Assembly (NCBI RefSeq): GCF_000688375.1
Contig: NZ_JIAF01000001.1
Span: forward strand, 582,301-646,300
From: Prevotella sp. HUN102
Lineage (GTDB): Bacteria > Bacteroidota > Bacteroidia > Bacteroidales > Bacteroidaceae
Length of the DNA: 64,000 nucleotides
Direction: 5' to 3'
Part shown: positions 17,175 to 27,311 of the stretch, one piece after another
Position numbering within the stretch: position 1 is the first letter of the stretch
How the letters are laid out: each line of letters opens with the position of its first letter
Position numbers and translations under genes: made by a program
Notes under the pieces: model-generated
Seen by the model: only the letters and a program-made list of their open reading frames with translations
The model's database searches: none
Told to the model about the DNA's origin: nothing

Positions 17175-19289
17175 TTATTTCATTTTCATTCCGAGATGAT
17201 ACATTATGAATCCATAGATATCGGCACTCTCTTCGAGCTGCTTGCTCAATGGTTTTCCGGCACCGTGGCCTGCCTTGGTGTCGATTCTGATGAGCGTTGG
17301 TGCGCTGCCCTTCTGGCAATCCTGCAAGGTAGCGGCAAACTTGAACGAATGGGCGGGAACCACACGATCGTCGTGGTCGCCCGTCGTTACGAGTGTTGCA
17401 GGATAGGCTGTGCCCGGTTTGAGGTTGTGCAACGGAGAATAACCCTTCAGGTATTCAAACATTTCCTTGCTGTCCTCGCTTGTTCCATAGTCAGGTGCCC
17501 AGTTCCATCCGATCGTGAACTTATGGTAACGGAGCATATCCATTACGCCCACCTGCGGCACACACACCTTGAAGAGGTCGGGACGCTGCGTCATACAAGC
17601 ACCGACGAGCAAACCACCGTTGCTGCCACCCACGATGGCAATCTTTTCGTTCGAGCTGTATTTGTTGGAAATGAGCCATTCTGCCGACGCAATGAAGTCG
17701 TCGAACACGTTCTGCTTGTTCATCTTCGTGCCGGCCAAGTGCCATTCCTCGCCATATTCGCTTCCGCCGCGCAGATTTACCTGTGCATAGATGCCGCCAT
17801 TCTCGAGGAACGGAATGCGCATTGACGAGAATCCGGGAGGCAACGATACGTTGAAGCCACCATAACCGTAGAGATAAACCGGATTCTTTCCATTGCGTTT
17901 CATACCCTTCTTATAGGTAAGGAACATCGGAACCTTCGTTCCATCCTTGCTCGTAATAAACACCTGTTCGGTGTGATAGCCATCCGACTTGAAATTAACT
18001 TTCGGAGAAGCGAATACCGTGCTCTTATTACTGTTTACATCGTAGGCATAAATCATTCCCGGAACGGTAAAGGAAGAGAAGGTGTAGAAACATTCCTTGC
18101 GTTCGCGCTTGCCCGAGAAGCGAGCCGTACCAACGGTAGGCAACTGAATTTCGTGCAGCCGCTGTCCGTCCATATTATAAAGGTAGGCGTGGCTTGAGGC
18201 ATCCTTGCTGTAAGAAAGAATCATCTTTCCGTCCACAAAAGTTACGTCTTCCAGCACGTCCGACGTTTCGGGAATCAGCTCTTTCCAGTTTTTCATTCCC
18301 GGATTCTTCACGTTTGCCACCATCAACCTGTTGCGTGGCGCACCATCGTTGGTGTAGATGTAGATATTGTCGCCGATGATCTCGATGGGCATATACTGCA
18401 AATCCATATTGGAAGTCATCTGAATGAACTGCGAATTGGGCACACGGAGGTCGCGGACGAAAAGATTGTTGCCTGCACCTCCTCCACTTTCGGTAAGGAA
18501 CATCATTGTTTCCTCCTCATTCACGCTAACGCTGTAAAAGCGAAGGGGCTGCGAAGGATTCTGATAGAAAAGCACATCCTCGCTCTGGGGCGTCCCCATC
18601 TTGTGATAATAGATCTTATGCACCTCGTTCTTGCTGCTGAACTCCCTGCCCTTTTCGGGAGCATCGTAGGCACTGTAATAGAAACCGTCGCCACACCAGA
18701 CTGCACCCGTGAACTTTGCCCACACGATATGGTCGTCGAGCACCTTTCCAGTAGCCACGTCCTTCACGTAGATTTCGTTCCAATCGCTGCCACTTCTTGC
18801 AATCACATAGGCCATATACTTGCCATTATGCGAAAACGATGTGCCTTGCAGAGCCACCGTACCGTCCGTACTCAACTGATTGGGGTCCAAGAACACACGC
18901 TGCGTGCCATTCAACTCGTCCATCTGATAGAGCACGCTCTGGTTCTGCAAGCCATTGTTGCGATAGATATACCATTTTCCGTCTTTCTCGAAAGGTGCTC
19001 CCACCTTTTCGTAGTTGGCAACTTCAGTAAGTCGCTTCAGGAGTTTGCCACGAAACGGAATCTTTTGCAGATAAGCATTCGTCAGTCCGTTTTCAGCCTG
19101 TACCCAAGCCGTCGTTTCTGCACTGCGGTCGTTTTCCAACGGTCGGTAAGGGTCGGCCACTTTCGTACCGAAATACTCATCGACTGTATTGTCGCTCGGA
19201 GCTTTTGGATACTTAATGCCTACACCCGTTTGTCCCATCATAGTTGTTGATGTCAGCATAAGAGCCGACAATAGGAATGTCTTCTTCAT
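17175..19289 (-). CDS. prolyl oligopeptidase, S9A family, exported
   Basis: 704-aa serine peptidase that cuts short peptides after proline. A signal peptide (MKKTFLLSALMLTSTTMMGQ) indicates export, then a seven-bladed propeller (about 75-420) and an alpha/beta-hydrolase domain. Catalytic Ser556 lies in GGSNGG, the Asp in TTGDHDDRVVP and the His in KAGHGAGK. The length matches the family. Likely role: periplasmic peptide breakdown for nutrition, in line with a peptide-using anaerobe. Confidence 0.94.
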   Translation of the reverse strand: MKKTFLLSALMLTSTTMMGQTGVGIKYPKAPSDNTVDEYFGTKVADPYRPLENDRSAETTAWVQAENGLTNAYLQKIPFRGKLLKRLTEVANYEKVGAPFEKDGKWYIYRNNGLQNQSVLYQMDELNGTQRVFLDPNQLSTDGTVALQGTSFSHNGKYMAYVIARSGSDWNEIYVKDVATGKVLDDHIVWAKFTGAVWCGDGFYYSAYDAPEKGREFSSKNEVHKIYYHKMGTPQSEDVLFYQNPSQPLRFYSVSVNEEETMMFLTESGGGAGNNLFVRDLRVPNSQFIQMTSNMDLQYMPIEIIGDNIYIYTNDGAPRNRLMVANVKNPGMKNWKELIPETSDVLEDVTFVDGKMILSYSKDASSHAYLYNMDGQRLHEIQLPTVGTARFSGKRERKECFYTFSSFTVPGMIYAYDVNSNKSTVFASPKVNFKSDGYHTEQVFITSKDGTKVPMFLTYKKGMKRNGKNPVYLYGYGGFNVSLPPGFSSMRIPFLENGGIYAQVNLRGGSEYGEEWHLAGTKMNKQNVFDDFIASAEWLISNKYSSNEKIAIVGGSNGGLLVGACMTQRPDLFKVCVPQVGVMDMLRYHKFTIGWNWAPDYGTSEDSKEMFEYLKGYSPLHNLKPGTAYPATLVTTGDHDDRVVPAHSFKFAATLQDCQKGSAPTLIRIDTKAGHGAGKPLSKQLEESADIYGFIMYHLGMKMK

Positions 19290-19348
19290 ATAGATTTATT
19301 GCCTTTTCAGTATCTTAGGTTTATGTTTTTGCTAAATTCGATTTGGCG

Positions 19349-19381
19349 CAAAGTTAGTAAATTAATCGGAAGAAACAGAAA
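19349..19381 (-). promoter_or_regulatory. promoter of the prolyl oligopeptidase gene
   Basis: TAACTTTG (19356-19349) on the minus strand with TTTC 21 nt upstream (19381-19378). The 5' UTR would be about 50 nt. Confidence 0.55.
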
Positions 19382-19440
19382 GGAAAGGTAATTTTAAATG
19401 TAAAAAAAACAATGTATTATATATTTTTAACAAAGAAAAC

Positions 19441-19542
19441 TTGCAATAATAAATTATTACTCTTAATTTTGCATCGTGTTTTTCATGGTATTAGATTATT
19501 AAGGTTTAAGATTGGTTGTCGTGAGACAGTCAATCTTTTTTT
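19441..19542 (+). ncRNA. candidate small RNA of about 65 nt with its own promoter and terminator
   Basis: TTG (19441-19443), 20-nt spacer and TAATTTTG (19464-19471) give a start near 19478. A 13-bp stem with GTGA loop (19508-19537) followed by seven T ends it near 19542. The body contains CATGGTATTAGATTATTAAG. No open frame of note lies in it. I have the impression that similar ATGGTATTAGATT...GTCGTGAGAC transcripts recur in Bacteroidales but cannot confirm it. It could instead be an attenuated leader. Confidence 0.55.
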
Positions 19543-19965
19543 GCTCCAACGGACAGTTGGGGCAATTTTGTTTATATTCGACAAGGCAAAACACGCCTGT
19601 CAGACCTATAAACCTCGCCTACCGAAAACTCTCTTCGCCCTCATCCACACCCGATTTCGGGATGAATTGATGCTGAGAAAAACACTATTCACAAGCGCAC
19701 AAGGTAAGAGCTCCACGAGGCAATCAATCAGTCGTGATACGAAATTGCAACAGATTTGTCAAGTTGCTATTATTTCAGCCCTACTCCCATTTCACTCTTT
19801 GACTTAAATTGAGGTGGTATTATTCCAAGCCTACCTGTCTCCTGTCCTTTAACTACGGAGTTCGGAACACGCCTTGATTCAACTAATCCGTATCCCTTTT
19901 CCCAAAAATCCCAAGCATATAAAAACAAAAAATCCTGCAAATCAATGATTTACAGGAACTGTTTG
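19543..19965. other. intergenic region before the tRNA pair
   Basis: About 420 bp without a supportable gene. The plus-strand frame 19412-19807 overlaps the RNA candidate and has no family features. Confidence 0.5.
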
Positions 19966-20037
19966 TAGTCGGTACGAGAATCGAACTCGTATGCCAAGAT
20001 TGAGAATCTTGTATCCTAACCGTTAGATGAACCGACC
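19966..20037 (-). tRNA. tRNA-Glu (CUC)
   Basis: 72-nt cloverleaf: acceptor GGTCGGT/ACCGACT, anticodon stem CAAGA/TCTTG around loop TTCTCAA (anticodon CTC), T-arm GAGTTCGATTC. CCA is not encoded. It is second in a tRNA-Ser/tRNA-Glu unit. Confidence 0.93.
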
Positions 20038-20060
20038 GAATGGCATCCCCAAAAGGGTGG

Positions 20061-20147
20061 CGGAAGGAGGGGGATTCGAACCCCCGGTACGCTTACGCGC
20101 ACGGCAGTTTAGCAAACTGCTGGTTTCAGCCACTCACCCATCCTTCC
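20061..20147 (-). tRNA. tRNA-Ser (GCU)
   Basis: 87-nt tRNA with a long variable arm: acceptor GGAAGGA/TCCTTCC, anticodon stem GCAGT/ACTGC around TTGCTAA (anticodon GCT), T-arm GGGTTCGAATCCC. First in the transcript with tRNA-Glu. Confidence 0.94.
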
Positions 20148-20199
20148 AGTCAGGGCTCGTTTACCGAGTTGCCAAGCATCCGTTTTTTCAAATGCGTTG

Positions 20200-20231
20200 C
20201 AAAGTTAGTGTTATTTTTTCTATCCCACAAA
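20200..20231 (-). promoter_or_regulatory. promoter of the tRNA-Ser/tRNA-Glu unit
   Basis: TTTG (20231-20228), 20-nt spacer and TAACTTTG (20207-20200) on the minus strand: an exact consensus match. Confidence 0.8.
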
Positions 20232-20507
20232 CTTTTAAAGGAGTTTTTTTACAAAAAATATTACAAGATGTGTGTTTGCATCAAGCCTCAACGAAAAGAC
20301 CAAGGAGCTAAGACAGACAGATTATGATTCATTCGCGCTTCAGCCGTTCAAGCCACAGCCTTGATCTTCTGCCGAAACTCGGACACGCTCAAAGCAAACA
20401 TTGTAAAAACAGATTACCAAAAATCGAACAATTTTTTTCTGCAATCCAGAGATTTTCAGGCGTTATAAGGATGGTTGAATTTCATTTTTCTGCCATTCGG
20501 CTACTCT

Positions 20508-20592
20508 TCAACCGAAGATTGCATTCCATTCTTGCGACAAACGCATTGCGTTCGTCGCAAGAACGAAAGATGACTGTGCGAAGATTTCACGC
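20508..20592. repeat. double-hairpin intergenic repeat, copy 2 (diverged)
   Basis: CCGAAGATTGCATTCC, then a 35-nt hairpin (20529-20563, arms TTCTTGCGAC/GTCGCAAGAA) and a partial second unit with TGTGCGAAGATTT. It is the most diverged of the six copies. The rest of 20232-20820 holds nothing I can support. Confidence 0.7.
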
Positions 20593-20820
20593 AAAAAAGA
20601 GGTTGAAAAATCGGATTTATTCGTCTGTTCGGGAAGTATTTCGGGCTTTGCCGATGCACACGCTCACACTAATTAGTCATAAACAACAGAATGATAACCT
20701 TTTACATTTGCACGTTAAAAACCTGCATATTTGAAAAACAAAAATATCTTTCTCAAAATAATCGAATTATGAAGGGACTTTTGTCAAGATTATTCACACG
20801 AAATCCTGTGCAGCAGACGG

Positions 20821-23733
20821 CTATCTGCCACACAGTTGTCTGTACGGACAATACTCACAGGTGCGCAACGTTTCGGTGGGTTTGAAAGGAATGTCCTTGT
20901 TGAATATCTCTTCCATCTTCGCTTTCAGCAGCGTAAAAAACTCATCGGCGTAGTCTTCGGCTCTGTCGATGCGTTTCTTGCCGAGCGAAAGCACCGGCGA
21001 ATAGTCGTCGCCACCGGCGTGCTGTATGAAAAGCAGAGCCGGACTTACGGGCAGATGGGCGAGATTGTGTTCCTCGTCGTCGGTAGATTCTATGATGCTG
21101 TAAAGCAAAGCCTGAAGCGTGTAGTCGCTCTTCTTGTCGTGAATGTTGGCCGGATTAAAGATTTCCTCCACACTTCCGAGTTCCTTTGCCACCTTGTTGC
21201 CCGTCTTGTAGTCCACCACACGCAACCGAGGTCGGCTCGTTCCCGTTCCCACTTCGTCGAGCCTGTCCACACGTCCTCCTATCTTCAGTTTCTTTCGGGT
21301 GCCATTTACCTCGATTTCCACCTCTTTAAATATATCGAACTCGTGCTTTATGACGCGCATCGGCGCAATCCTTGCATCGAGACGGAGCAACTGTCGGAGA
21401 TACTTCTCCACCACTTCACGGTTAATCAGTTGCAGACCATTGAGCTTAGGATGCTGCTTTGTGCCCTTTTTCTGAAGGAAAAGCTCGCGCGCAAAGGCTT
21501 CGGAAATCACGTCGTCGAAGGTGGATTGATGGTTGCCCGTGGTAACGGATTGTGCCGACTTGCCTGTTTTCAGCACATATTCTATATTTTCCCGCGTGAT
21601 GACCTCACGAGGCAGCAACTGCTCGTACATCAGTTCGGCAGCCAGATGGAAGATGTTTCCGAAGACACGGCCGTCTATGTCGTCCTCGTCGCTGTCGTCG
21701 CTTTCCGCCAGTCCTCCTATGTATTTATAGTAGAACATCAGTTGGCAACGCTGATAGGTGTTGAGTGCCGTCGGCGAAAAATAGGATATCTCGTTGAGTT
21801 TCTCCACCACAACGGCGTCTTTCGCAATGTCGGTTGCAGTGCCCTGCATCGGTTCCTGTCCGGCTTGCAGTGCCAATCGGCGAATCGGCTGTCCGAGTTC
21901 CACCATCATCTGCAACATAAACCGGCTCATTTCGCCTGTCTTGCTGCCCTGTGTGGAGTTGTTGTAGAGTATGGTTACGTCCTTGGCACGCTGCAACAGA
22001 CTGTGGAAATAATAGCTGTAAATCGCCACTTTGTTGTCGATGGTGGTAAGTTCGTAGGCCTTACGGATGAAGTGAGGGATAAACGACGTATCGTCTACGC
22101 CCTTCGGCATATTGCCCTCGTTGCAGGAGAGCAGCAGCACGTGGTCGAAGTCGAGATTTCGCGTTTCCAGCACGCCCATTATCTGCACGCCTCGTGCAGG
22201 TTCGCCGTGGAAGGGAATGTTTGTCGATGCGATGAGTTGGTTGAGCAGGCGTCTGAATATCGTGAAGTTGGCTTCCAAGTCGCCCGCAGCCATCAGTTCG
22301 GCAAGCCTGTTCAGCAGGGTGTACATTCGGAAAACAGACTCGCTGAACAGTTGGTCGTCCTGCATTCTGCCGTTTTTTGCAATCATCCGCACGATTTCAG
22401 ACAGCCACGCAACGAATTGTTGGAGGTGTTGCCTGTCGTGCTCAACGTGTCGGAATATGGAGTTTTCGGCTGCCTTGATGTAATACTGCTTCGTGGAATT
22501 GAATTTGCGCAGCAGCGCATCGGCCTCATCAGTAATGAATTTTCCGTAAGGATGGCGCAGAACCCGGTTGATGTGGTGCAGCCGATAAGCATTTTCGCGC
22601 TGCGAATAACCCTCGGTCTGCAGATTGATGAGCTGCGCCACCATCGATGCTATCGGTGTTTGCTGCAACGGATAGCCCGTGGTTACGTTCACATCCTCTA
22701 CGTTTTCGCCCGGAATACAATGTATCACGGTCTGTAAAAGATTCTCATCGCACATCACAATAGCCGTGCGCTTGCCGTCGAGATAGCGTTTGTTTTCCTC
22801 CAGCCAATGCGTGATGTAGCGTGCTTGGAGGTTTTCCGTCGGGGCAGAAATGAAGGTAATGTCTTTCTTTTCCTTAAAGTTGTTGTAGAGTTCTTCCTTT
22901 ACCTCGCTGAGTTCGTTCGGGAAAATGCTCAGCCATTTACGGATATATGCGCCGGCTTCATTCATCGGCTGGAGATAATAGTCGTCGTAATCCCAGTAGA
23001 ACAGAGCCTTGCCTTCCTTTCGCAAAGCCTTGAAGAGTTTCTGCTCAACAGTCTGCAACACGTTGAAACCCACGAAAATGTACTTTTCATACTGGTCGGG
23101 AAGGTTCTGACTTTCCACTACTTCGCGATACAACATACCTTCGTAGGCCAGATTCTGCGCACGGAGGCGTTCCTTAAAGTCTGTGAACACGGCGTGCAGC
23201 TTGCTCCATAGGTCGATGAACTTGCGGCGGATGCCCTCGTCGCTGCCGGTAAAGTTCGAGAAGAATCGCTTCAGCTCGGCCTTCTGCTCGTCTGTGAGAT
23301 AGCTGACCGTGTCCAGTTCGTGGATATCCCTTATGTTTCTGAACACCAATTCGGCATCGGCCATATTCTTGTCTATGTCGTCGAAGTCGCCTAACAGCAG
23401 TTGTCCCCAACCATAGAACTGGTCGAGGTCTTCCGTGCTGCCCGTAATCTTGGTGTAACTCTTGTATAAATCGCACAGACTCTTGATGGGGTCGGCCACC
23501 GTAAACGTGGATTGCTGACGGAAAAGTTCGGAAATAGTGATGTAAGCAGGGCTCCACATAGGGCCTTCCGACAGCTTCGCCAGTTCGCTATTGAGGAAGA
23601 GCGAGGCGCGCTTGTTCGGGAAAACCACTGCTATGTGGGCGAGGTCGGTGCCGTGTTTCTGTATCAGGTCTTTTGCTACTTGCTTGAGAAATGTCTGCAT
23701 AATTCTATCTTTTGGCTTGTGGGAAAACATCAT
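20821..23733 (-). CDS. AddB-type nuclease/helicase-like subunit (PD-(D/E)XK)
   Basis: 970 aa. Partner of the UvrD-like AddA protein encoded just upstream; together they process double-strand breaks for recombination. The N-terminal part is a degenerate helicase-like region (VVFPNKRASLFLNSELA). The C-terminal nuclease domain contains GGRVDRLDE and RVVDYKTGN. Four Cys positions for the AddB-type Fe-S cluster are visible: YQRCQLMFYYKY and the terminal CEYCPYRQLCGR. Length is below the usual 1100-1200 aa of Firmicutes AddB, as in other Bacteroidota. It starts 64 bp after the addA stop. Confidence 0.82.
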   Translation of the reverse strand: MMFSHKPKDRIMQTFLKQVAKDLIQKHGTDLAHIAVVFPNKRASLFLNSELAKLSEGPMWSPAYITISELFRQQSTFTVADPIKSLCDLYKSYTKITGSTEDLDQFYGWGQLLLGDFDDIDKNMADAELVFRNIRDIHELDTVSYLTDEQKAELKRFFSNFTGSDEGIRRKFIDLWSKLHAVFTDFKERLRAQNLAYEGMLYREVVESQNLPDQYEKYIFVGFNVLQTVEQKLFKALRKEGKALFYWDYDDYYLQPMNEAGAYIRKWLSIFPNELSEVKEELYNNFKEKKDITFISAPTENLQARYITHWLEENKRYLDGKRTAIVMCDENLLQTVIHCIPGENVEDVNVTTGYPLQQTPIASMVAQLINLQTEGYSQRENAYRLHHINRVLRHPYGKFITDEADALLRKFNSTKQYYIKAAENSIFRHVEHDRQHLQQFVAWLSEIVRMIAKNGRMQDDQLFSESVFRMYTLLNRLAELMAAGDLEANFTIFRRLLNQLIASTNIPFHGEPARGVQIMGVLETRNLDFDHVLLLSCNEGNMPKGVDDTSFIPHFIRKAYELTTIDNKVAIYSYYFHSLLQRAKDVTILYNNSTQGSKTGEMSRFMLQMMVELGQPIRRLALQAGQEPMQGTATDIAKDAVVVEKLNEISYFSPTALNTYQRCQLMFYYKYIGGLAESDDSDEDDIDGRVFGNIFHLAAELMYEQLLPREVITRENIEYVLKTGKSAQSVTTGNHQSTFDDVISEAFARELFLQKKGTKQHPKLNGLQLINREVVEKYLRQLLRLDARIAPMRVIKHEFDIFKEVEIEVNGTRKKLKIGGRVDRLDEVGTGTSRPRLRVVDYKTGNKVAKELGSVEEIFNPANIHDKKSDYTLQALLYSIIESTDDEEHNLAHLPVSPALLFIQHAGGDDYSPVLSLGKKRIDRAEDYADEFFTLLKAKMEEIFNKDIPFKPTETLRTCEYCPYRQLCGR

Positions 23734-23750
23734 TGGATTTGTGGAGGAAC

Positions 23751-23802
23751 TTCATTAAGATTATGAAAATCTTTATTAAGCTTATGGGAAAAGTTCATTA
23801 AG
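23751..23802. repeat. three 21-22 bp tandem repeats across the addA stop
   Basis: TTCATTAAG or TTTATTAAG followed by similar tails starts at 23751, 23772 and 23794. The third unit contains the addA stop codon. Confidence 0.6.
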
Positions 23803-26800
23803 ACTGCGGAAGAACTTCATCTATCTGATTGCGCATCACATACCAGAGATAGCCCTTCACGTTTCGGTATCCCATCTTCGTGAGCATATTCATATATCCC
23901 CGCACCTGTTCGGAATATTCATCGCGGGGAATGCCGAACTTGAAGTCTACAACGATGGTTTCCTGTCCGTCTGTCATCACTCTGTCGGGCCGCCGCGATT
24001 CTACGGTTTCGGTTTCCTCATTGTACTCTATGATGGCACATTCGTTGAAAATCTTCCATTTCGGCGAGAACCAGTCGCGCACCTGTGGGGTGTCGATGGC
24101 TGTTTCTATCTTTCGGCGCAGTTCGCTCGTGGTCACCTCATCGTTGTAAATGATGCCTTCCTGTTCCAATTCGGCGAGCTTTGTAGGAATATCGTCGGTC
24201 GTATAGATGGTGGAGAAAAGCTGATGGAGAATATTTCCCACCTTTATATATCTGTCCCTGTCCGACATTTCCAAATCATCGCTCTCCACAAACTCCCTGC
24301 TTTTCCCGCTCTGCCTGAATCCGAGAATGTGTGGGAAAGTCTTGATTTCCACCTGAAAATTCGTTGAATCCACCAAGAAAGGATTGTCCTGACTGTTCTC
24401 CTTCGCCTTGTCCGTACCGTTTTCCAACTGTCCGTACTCAAAGATTATCGGTTCTTTTTCCGATGCCGGTTTGTCCAATACGCTGCCTGTGAGCCTTGCG
24501 GCAATGGCTTCCAAAGCCAGTTCCATTCCCTGCGAACGGTTGGATGTGCCCGGATTGGCCTGCTGTTCCTTGAAAGTCTTGTCCGTCATACGCTTACCCG
24601 TAACGAAAAGGTTCTTCGCAGCACGTGTGAACGCCACGTAAAGGAGGTTCATATTGTCGATGGTGTTCTGAAAATGCTCTTGCTTGTAGTCGTCCTCATA
24701 CACCGTTCCCTGCATAGCATTCTTGGAAAAGTCCACCGGAACGAGTGGAATTTCGTTGAAAGGTGCTTCCTTTCCTTCCGTCTTACACCATATTATATTG
24801 CCTTTTTCCAGCGTCCAGTCGCAGAACGGAATGAGAACGTTGTCAAATTCCAGTCCCTTGCTCTTGTGAATGGTAATCAGTCTGATGCCTTCTATCTCGT
24901 CGCTCTGTATCGTCTTGGCGGAAAGGGTGCTGCTCCACTCCTTGATAAAGTCGTCTATGTCGGCGGGATGGTCGCGAAGATACTCGTTGAGCGTGTCGTA
25001 GAAGGTGCAGACATACGTATTCTGTCCTTTCAGCGTATCAAGATTGAAGAGTGTGAAAAGCTCATCCACAAGGTCGATGATAGGCATTCCGAGCAGTTTC
25101 TCCCCGTTTTTCACGAAGTTATCGGGAAGAGATTGGTTCAGTTTGCGCATCTGGTTCTCTTGCGACAGTCGTATCAGTTCCTGTTTCTCGGCCTTTGCCT
25201 TAATCTCTTCGTCGAACTTATTGAGATTCACAAGTATATCGCTGTCGGTAATGTTCTGTTTCAGCACCTTCTGCGTATAGGTTTTGGCGAGCTTTCCACG
25301 CGTGAGCAGGTCATCGGGATGCGTGAGCAGGTGGAGCGCATCAATGATAATGTTTACGGCGAGCGACGCATCGAGACGGAATGCCTCATCGGAAACAATG
25401 CTCACACGGCTGCCCAGACGCCTGACAAACGTGTCGGCAATGTCCTGTATCACGCCTTTTGAGCGCACCAATATGGCAATGTCTTTCTGTTTATAACCCT
25501 TTTCCAGCAGCATTTCAACCGTATTGGTAAGTGTTTCCAACACAGCTTCCCTGTATCCGTCCTTACTGCTCGGCAACAGTTCCATTCTCACGTAGCCGTG
25601 TCCATCTTTCCTATTCGGAATCTGCCTTACGTCCGCATAGGCTTTCCTCAACAGTTCCGAATCGGCAATGCCGTCGTTTTCCAGTTCGGCTACGGTGGTA
25701 TTGATGACTTCTTCAAAGAAAACATTATTGAAGTTCACAATGTTCTCTTCGGAACGGAAGTTATGCTCCAGCGTCTGCACGTCCACCACCTCATCGTGGA
25801 AGCCCCGTGCATCAGGATTGTCAATATCGTTGAGCAGTTTCCAGTCGCCTTCGCGCCAACGATAGATACTCTGCTTGATGTCACCCACGATGAGGTTGCG
25901 GGATTCGGCCTGCGAGATGCAGTTGTCGAGCAACACCCTGAAGTTCTCCCACTGAATGGTGCTCGTATCCTGAAACTCGTCTATCATTATATGCTTCAGG
26001 CGTGCGCCGATTTTCTCGAAAACGAAAGGTGCATCGCTGTCGACAATGAACTTACGGAGCAGCGACTGCGTGTTGCTGAGCATAAACCTGTTGCTGTCCT
26101 TGTTCAGTTCGTCCACCTGATTGGCAATGGCGTTCAGCAAACGCAACTGCGACAGATGGGCAAGTGTGAGAATGCACGACTGGTATTCGCACCAACTGCC
26201 GATTCTTGCTTCTTCCAACTCCTTGAGCATTTCGCACAAATGCGACGATGCGAGGCTTACGACAATGTCCTTTTCGGCTGCCGGACACGATTTACTCACC
26301 CATTTTTCAGCTTTTTCAATGCAGCCCAACACGTATTTAGGGCTGTCTTCATTGCTGATTCTGCCAGTAGAACGCTTCACGATGTAGTCGTAAAGCCAAC
26401 GCGTAAAGTAAGAGGAATCGTCCACACACGCATCACGAATCAGCCGGAGCATCTTCTGCGCAATGTCGTTCATCGATTTCTGAAGCTGATTTCGCTTTTT
26501 ACGAAGCATATTCGTGTACTCCTTGAAGAAATCCTCATCGCCGAATAGTGCCTGCAAACGGTCTTTCTCGTCCTTGTAGAAGTCCTTGAAAATATTGAGA
26601 CCGAAGTCCTTTATCTTCCCGATTACGTTCCATCCGAGGTCGTCTTCAATGCTCTTGTCAATGTAATCGCGAATCCATTTCAGCACATCCTGTCCCGGTT
26701 CAAGCCCTTCAATCATCTGGTCCACGGCGTTGTTTTCCACCTGTTCGTCGTTAAGGTCCACACGGAGATTGGCCGAAAGGTCAAGCTCGTGCGCCAGATT

Positions 26801-27157
26801 GCGGAGCACGTGCTGAAAAAAGGCATCAATGGTCTGCACACGGAAGTCGTTGTACTTATGAATGAGCAGCGACATTGCCGCCTTTGCGTTGTTCCGAATC
26901 ACAATCTCTTCCAGTCCTGTCTTCTCCTTAACTTTCTCCAGATAGCTGTCCGACGATTCCAGCCCATTGGCAATGCCATAAAGCTGCGACAGGATACGCA
27001 TTTTCATTTCCTGCGTAGCCTTGTTAGTGAAAGTAACGGCGAGTATTTTCCGATAATTCTCGGGATCTTTTACCAAGATTGAAATGTATTCCACGGCCAG
27101 CGTAAACGTTTTTCCCGACCCTGCCGATGCCTTATACACAGTGAGCGACTTGTTCAT
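23798..27157 (-). CDS. AddA-type UvrD/Rep helicase-nuclease
   Basis: 1119-aa superfamily-1 DNA helicase with a C-terminal nuclease region. Motif I YKASAGSGKTFTL is at the very N-terminus; motif II MIDEFQDTSTIQW; late motifs TIHKSKGLEFDNVLIPF and YVAFTRAAKNLFV. The PD-(D/E)XK part ends with ETIVVDFKFG. It forms the break-processing complex with the product of the next gene. The closest named systems are AddAB and RecBCD. Confidence 0.88.
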   Translation of the reverse strand: MNKSLTVYKASAGSGKTFTLAVEYISILVKDPENYRKILAVTFTNKATQEMKMRILSQLYGIANGLESSDSYLEKVKEKTGLEEIVIRNNAKAAMSLLIHKYNDFRVQTIDAFFQHVLRNLAHELDLSANLRVDLNDEQVENNAVDQMIEGLEPGQDVLKWIRDYIDKSIEDDLGWNVIGKIKDFGLNIFKDFYKDEKDRLQALFGDEDFFKEYTNMLRKKRNQLQKSMNDIAQKMLRLIRDACVDDSSYFTRWLYDYIVKRSTGRISNEDSPKYVLGCIEKAEKWVSKSCPAAEKDIVVSLASSHLCEMLKELEEARIGSWCEYQSCILTLAHLSQLRLLNAIANQVDELNKDSNRFMLSNTQSLLRKFIVDSDAPFVFEKIGARLKHIMIDEFQDTSTIQWENFRVLLDNCISQAESRNLIVGDIKQSIYRWREGDWKLLNDIDNPDARGFHDEVVDVQTLEHNFRSEENIVNFNNVFFEEVINTTVAELENDGIADSELLRKAYADVRQIPNRKDGHGYVRMELLPSSKDGYREAVLETLTNTVEMLLEKGYKQKDIAILVRSKGVIQDIADTFVRRLGSRVSIVSDEAFRLDASLAVNIIIDALHLLTHPDDLLTRGKLAKTYTQKVLKQNITDSDILVNLNKFDEEIKAKAEKQELIRLSQENQMRKLNQSLPDNFVKNGEKLLGMPIIDLVDELFTLFNLDTLKGQNTYVCTFYDTLNEYLRDHPADIDDFIKEWSSTLSAKTIQSDEIEGIRLITIHKSKGLEFDNVLIPFCDWTLEKGNIIWCKTEGKEAPFNEIPLVPVDFSKNAMQGTVYEDDYKQEHFQNTIDNMNLLYVAFTRAAKNLFVTGKRMTDKTFKEQQANPGTSNRSQGMELALEAIAARLTGSVLDKPASEKEPIIFEYGQLENGTDKAKENSQDNPFLVDSTNFQVEIKTFPHILGFRQSGKSREFVESDDLEMSDRDRYIKVGNILHQLFSTIYTTDDIPTKLAELEQEGIIYNDEVTTSELRRKIETAIDTPQVRDWFSPKWKIFNECAIIEYNEETETVESRRPDRVMTDGQETIVVDFKFGIPRDEYSEQVRGYMNMLTKMGYRNVKGYLWYVMRNQIDEVLPQS

Positions 27158-27230
27158 ATTGCGTTCTTCAACTAATTTTTATGTAAAGTTAGCGATAAAT
27201 TCCCGAAACGCCAAAACTTTTTTCACAGTT

Positions 27231-27277
27231 AAAGCCACATCTGTTGTCTCAACAATGAAGGCAACAGACGTAGCTTT
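27231..27277 (-). terminator. imperfect hairpin after the BspA-like gene
   Basis: AAAGC...CTGTTG and CAACAG...GCTTT arms form a long stem between the BspA-like gene and addA, both on the minus strand. No strong U-run; terminator function is probable only from position. Confidence 0.45.
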
Positions 27278-27311
27278 ATTGCATTTTCAAGAGAATAAAG
27301 ACTGCAAAAGT

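Noticed and set aside
19412..19807. 131-aa plus-strand frame
   Set aside because: Overlaps the small-RNA candidate and its terminator; composition is not protein-like.
20769..20885. 38-aa plus-strand frame beginning MKGLLSRLFTRNPVQQ, with TACATTTG 59 bp upstream
   Set aside because: It runs antisense into the 3' end of the addB-like gene, and no -33 element exists; kept only as a weak possibility.
20836..22737. 633-aa plus-strand frame opposite the addB-like gene
   Set aside because: Shadow frame produced by the codon bias of the real gene, which has nuclease motifs and an Fe-S Cys pattern.
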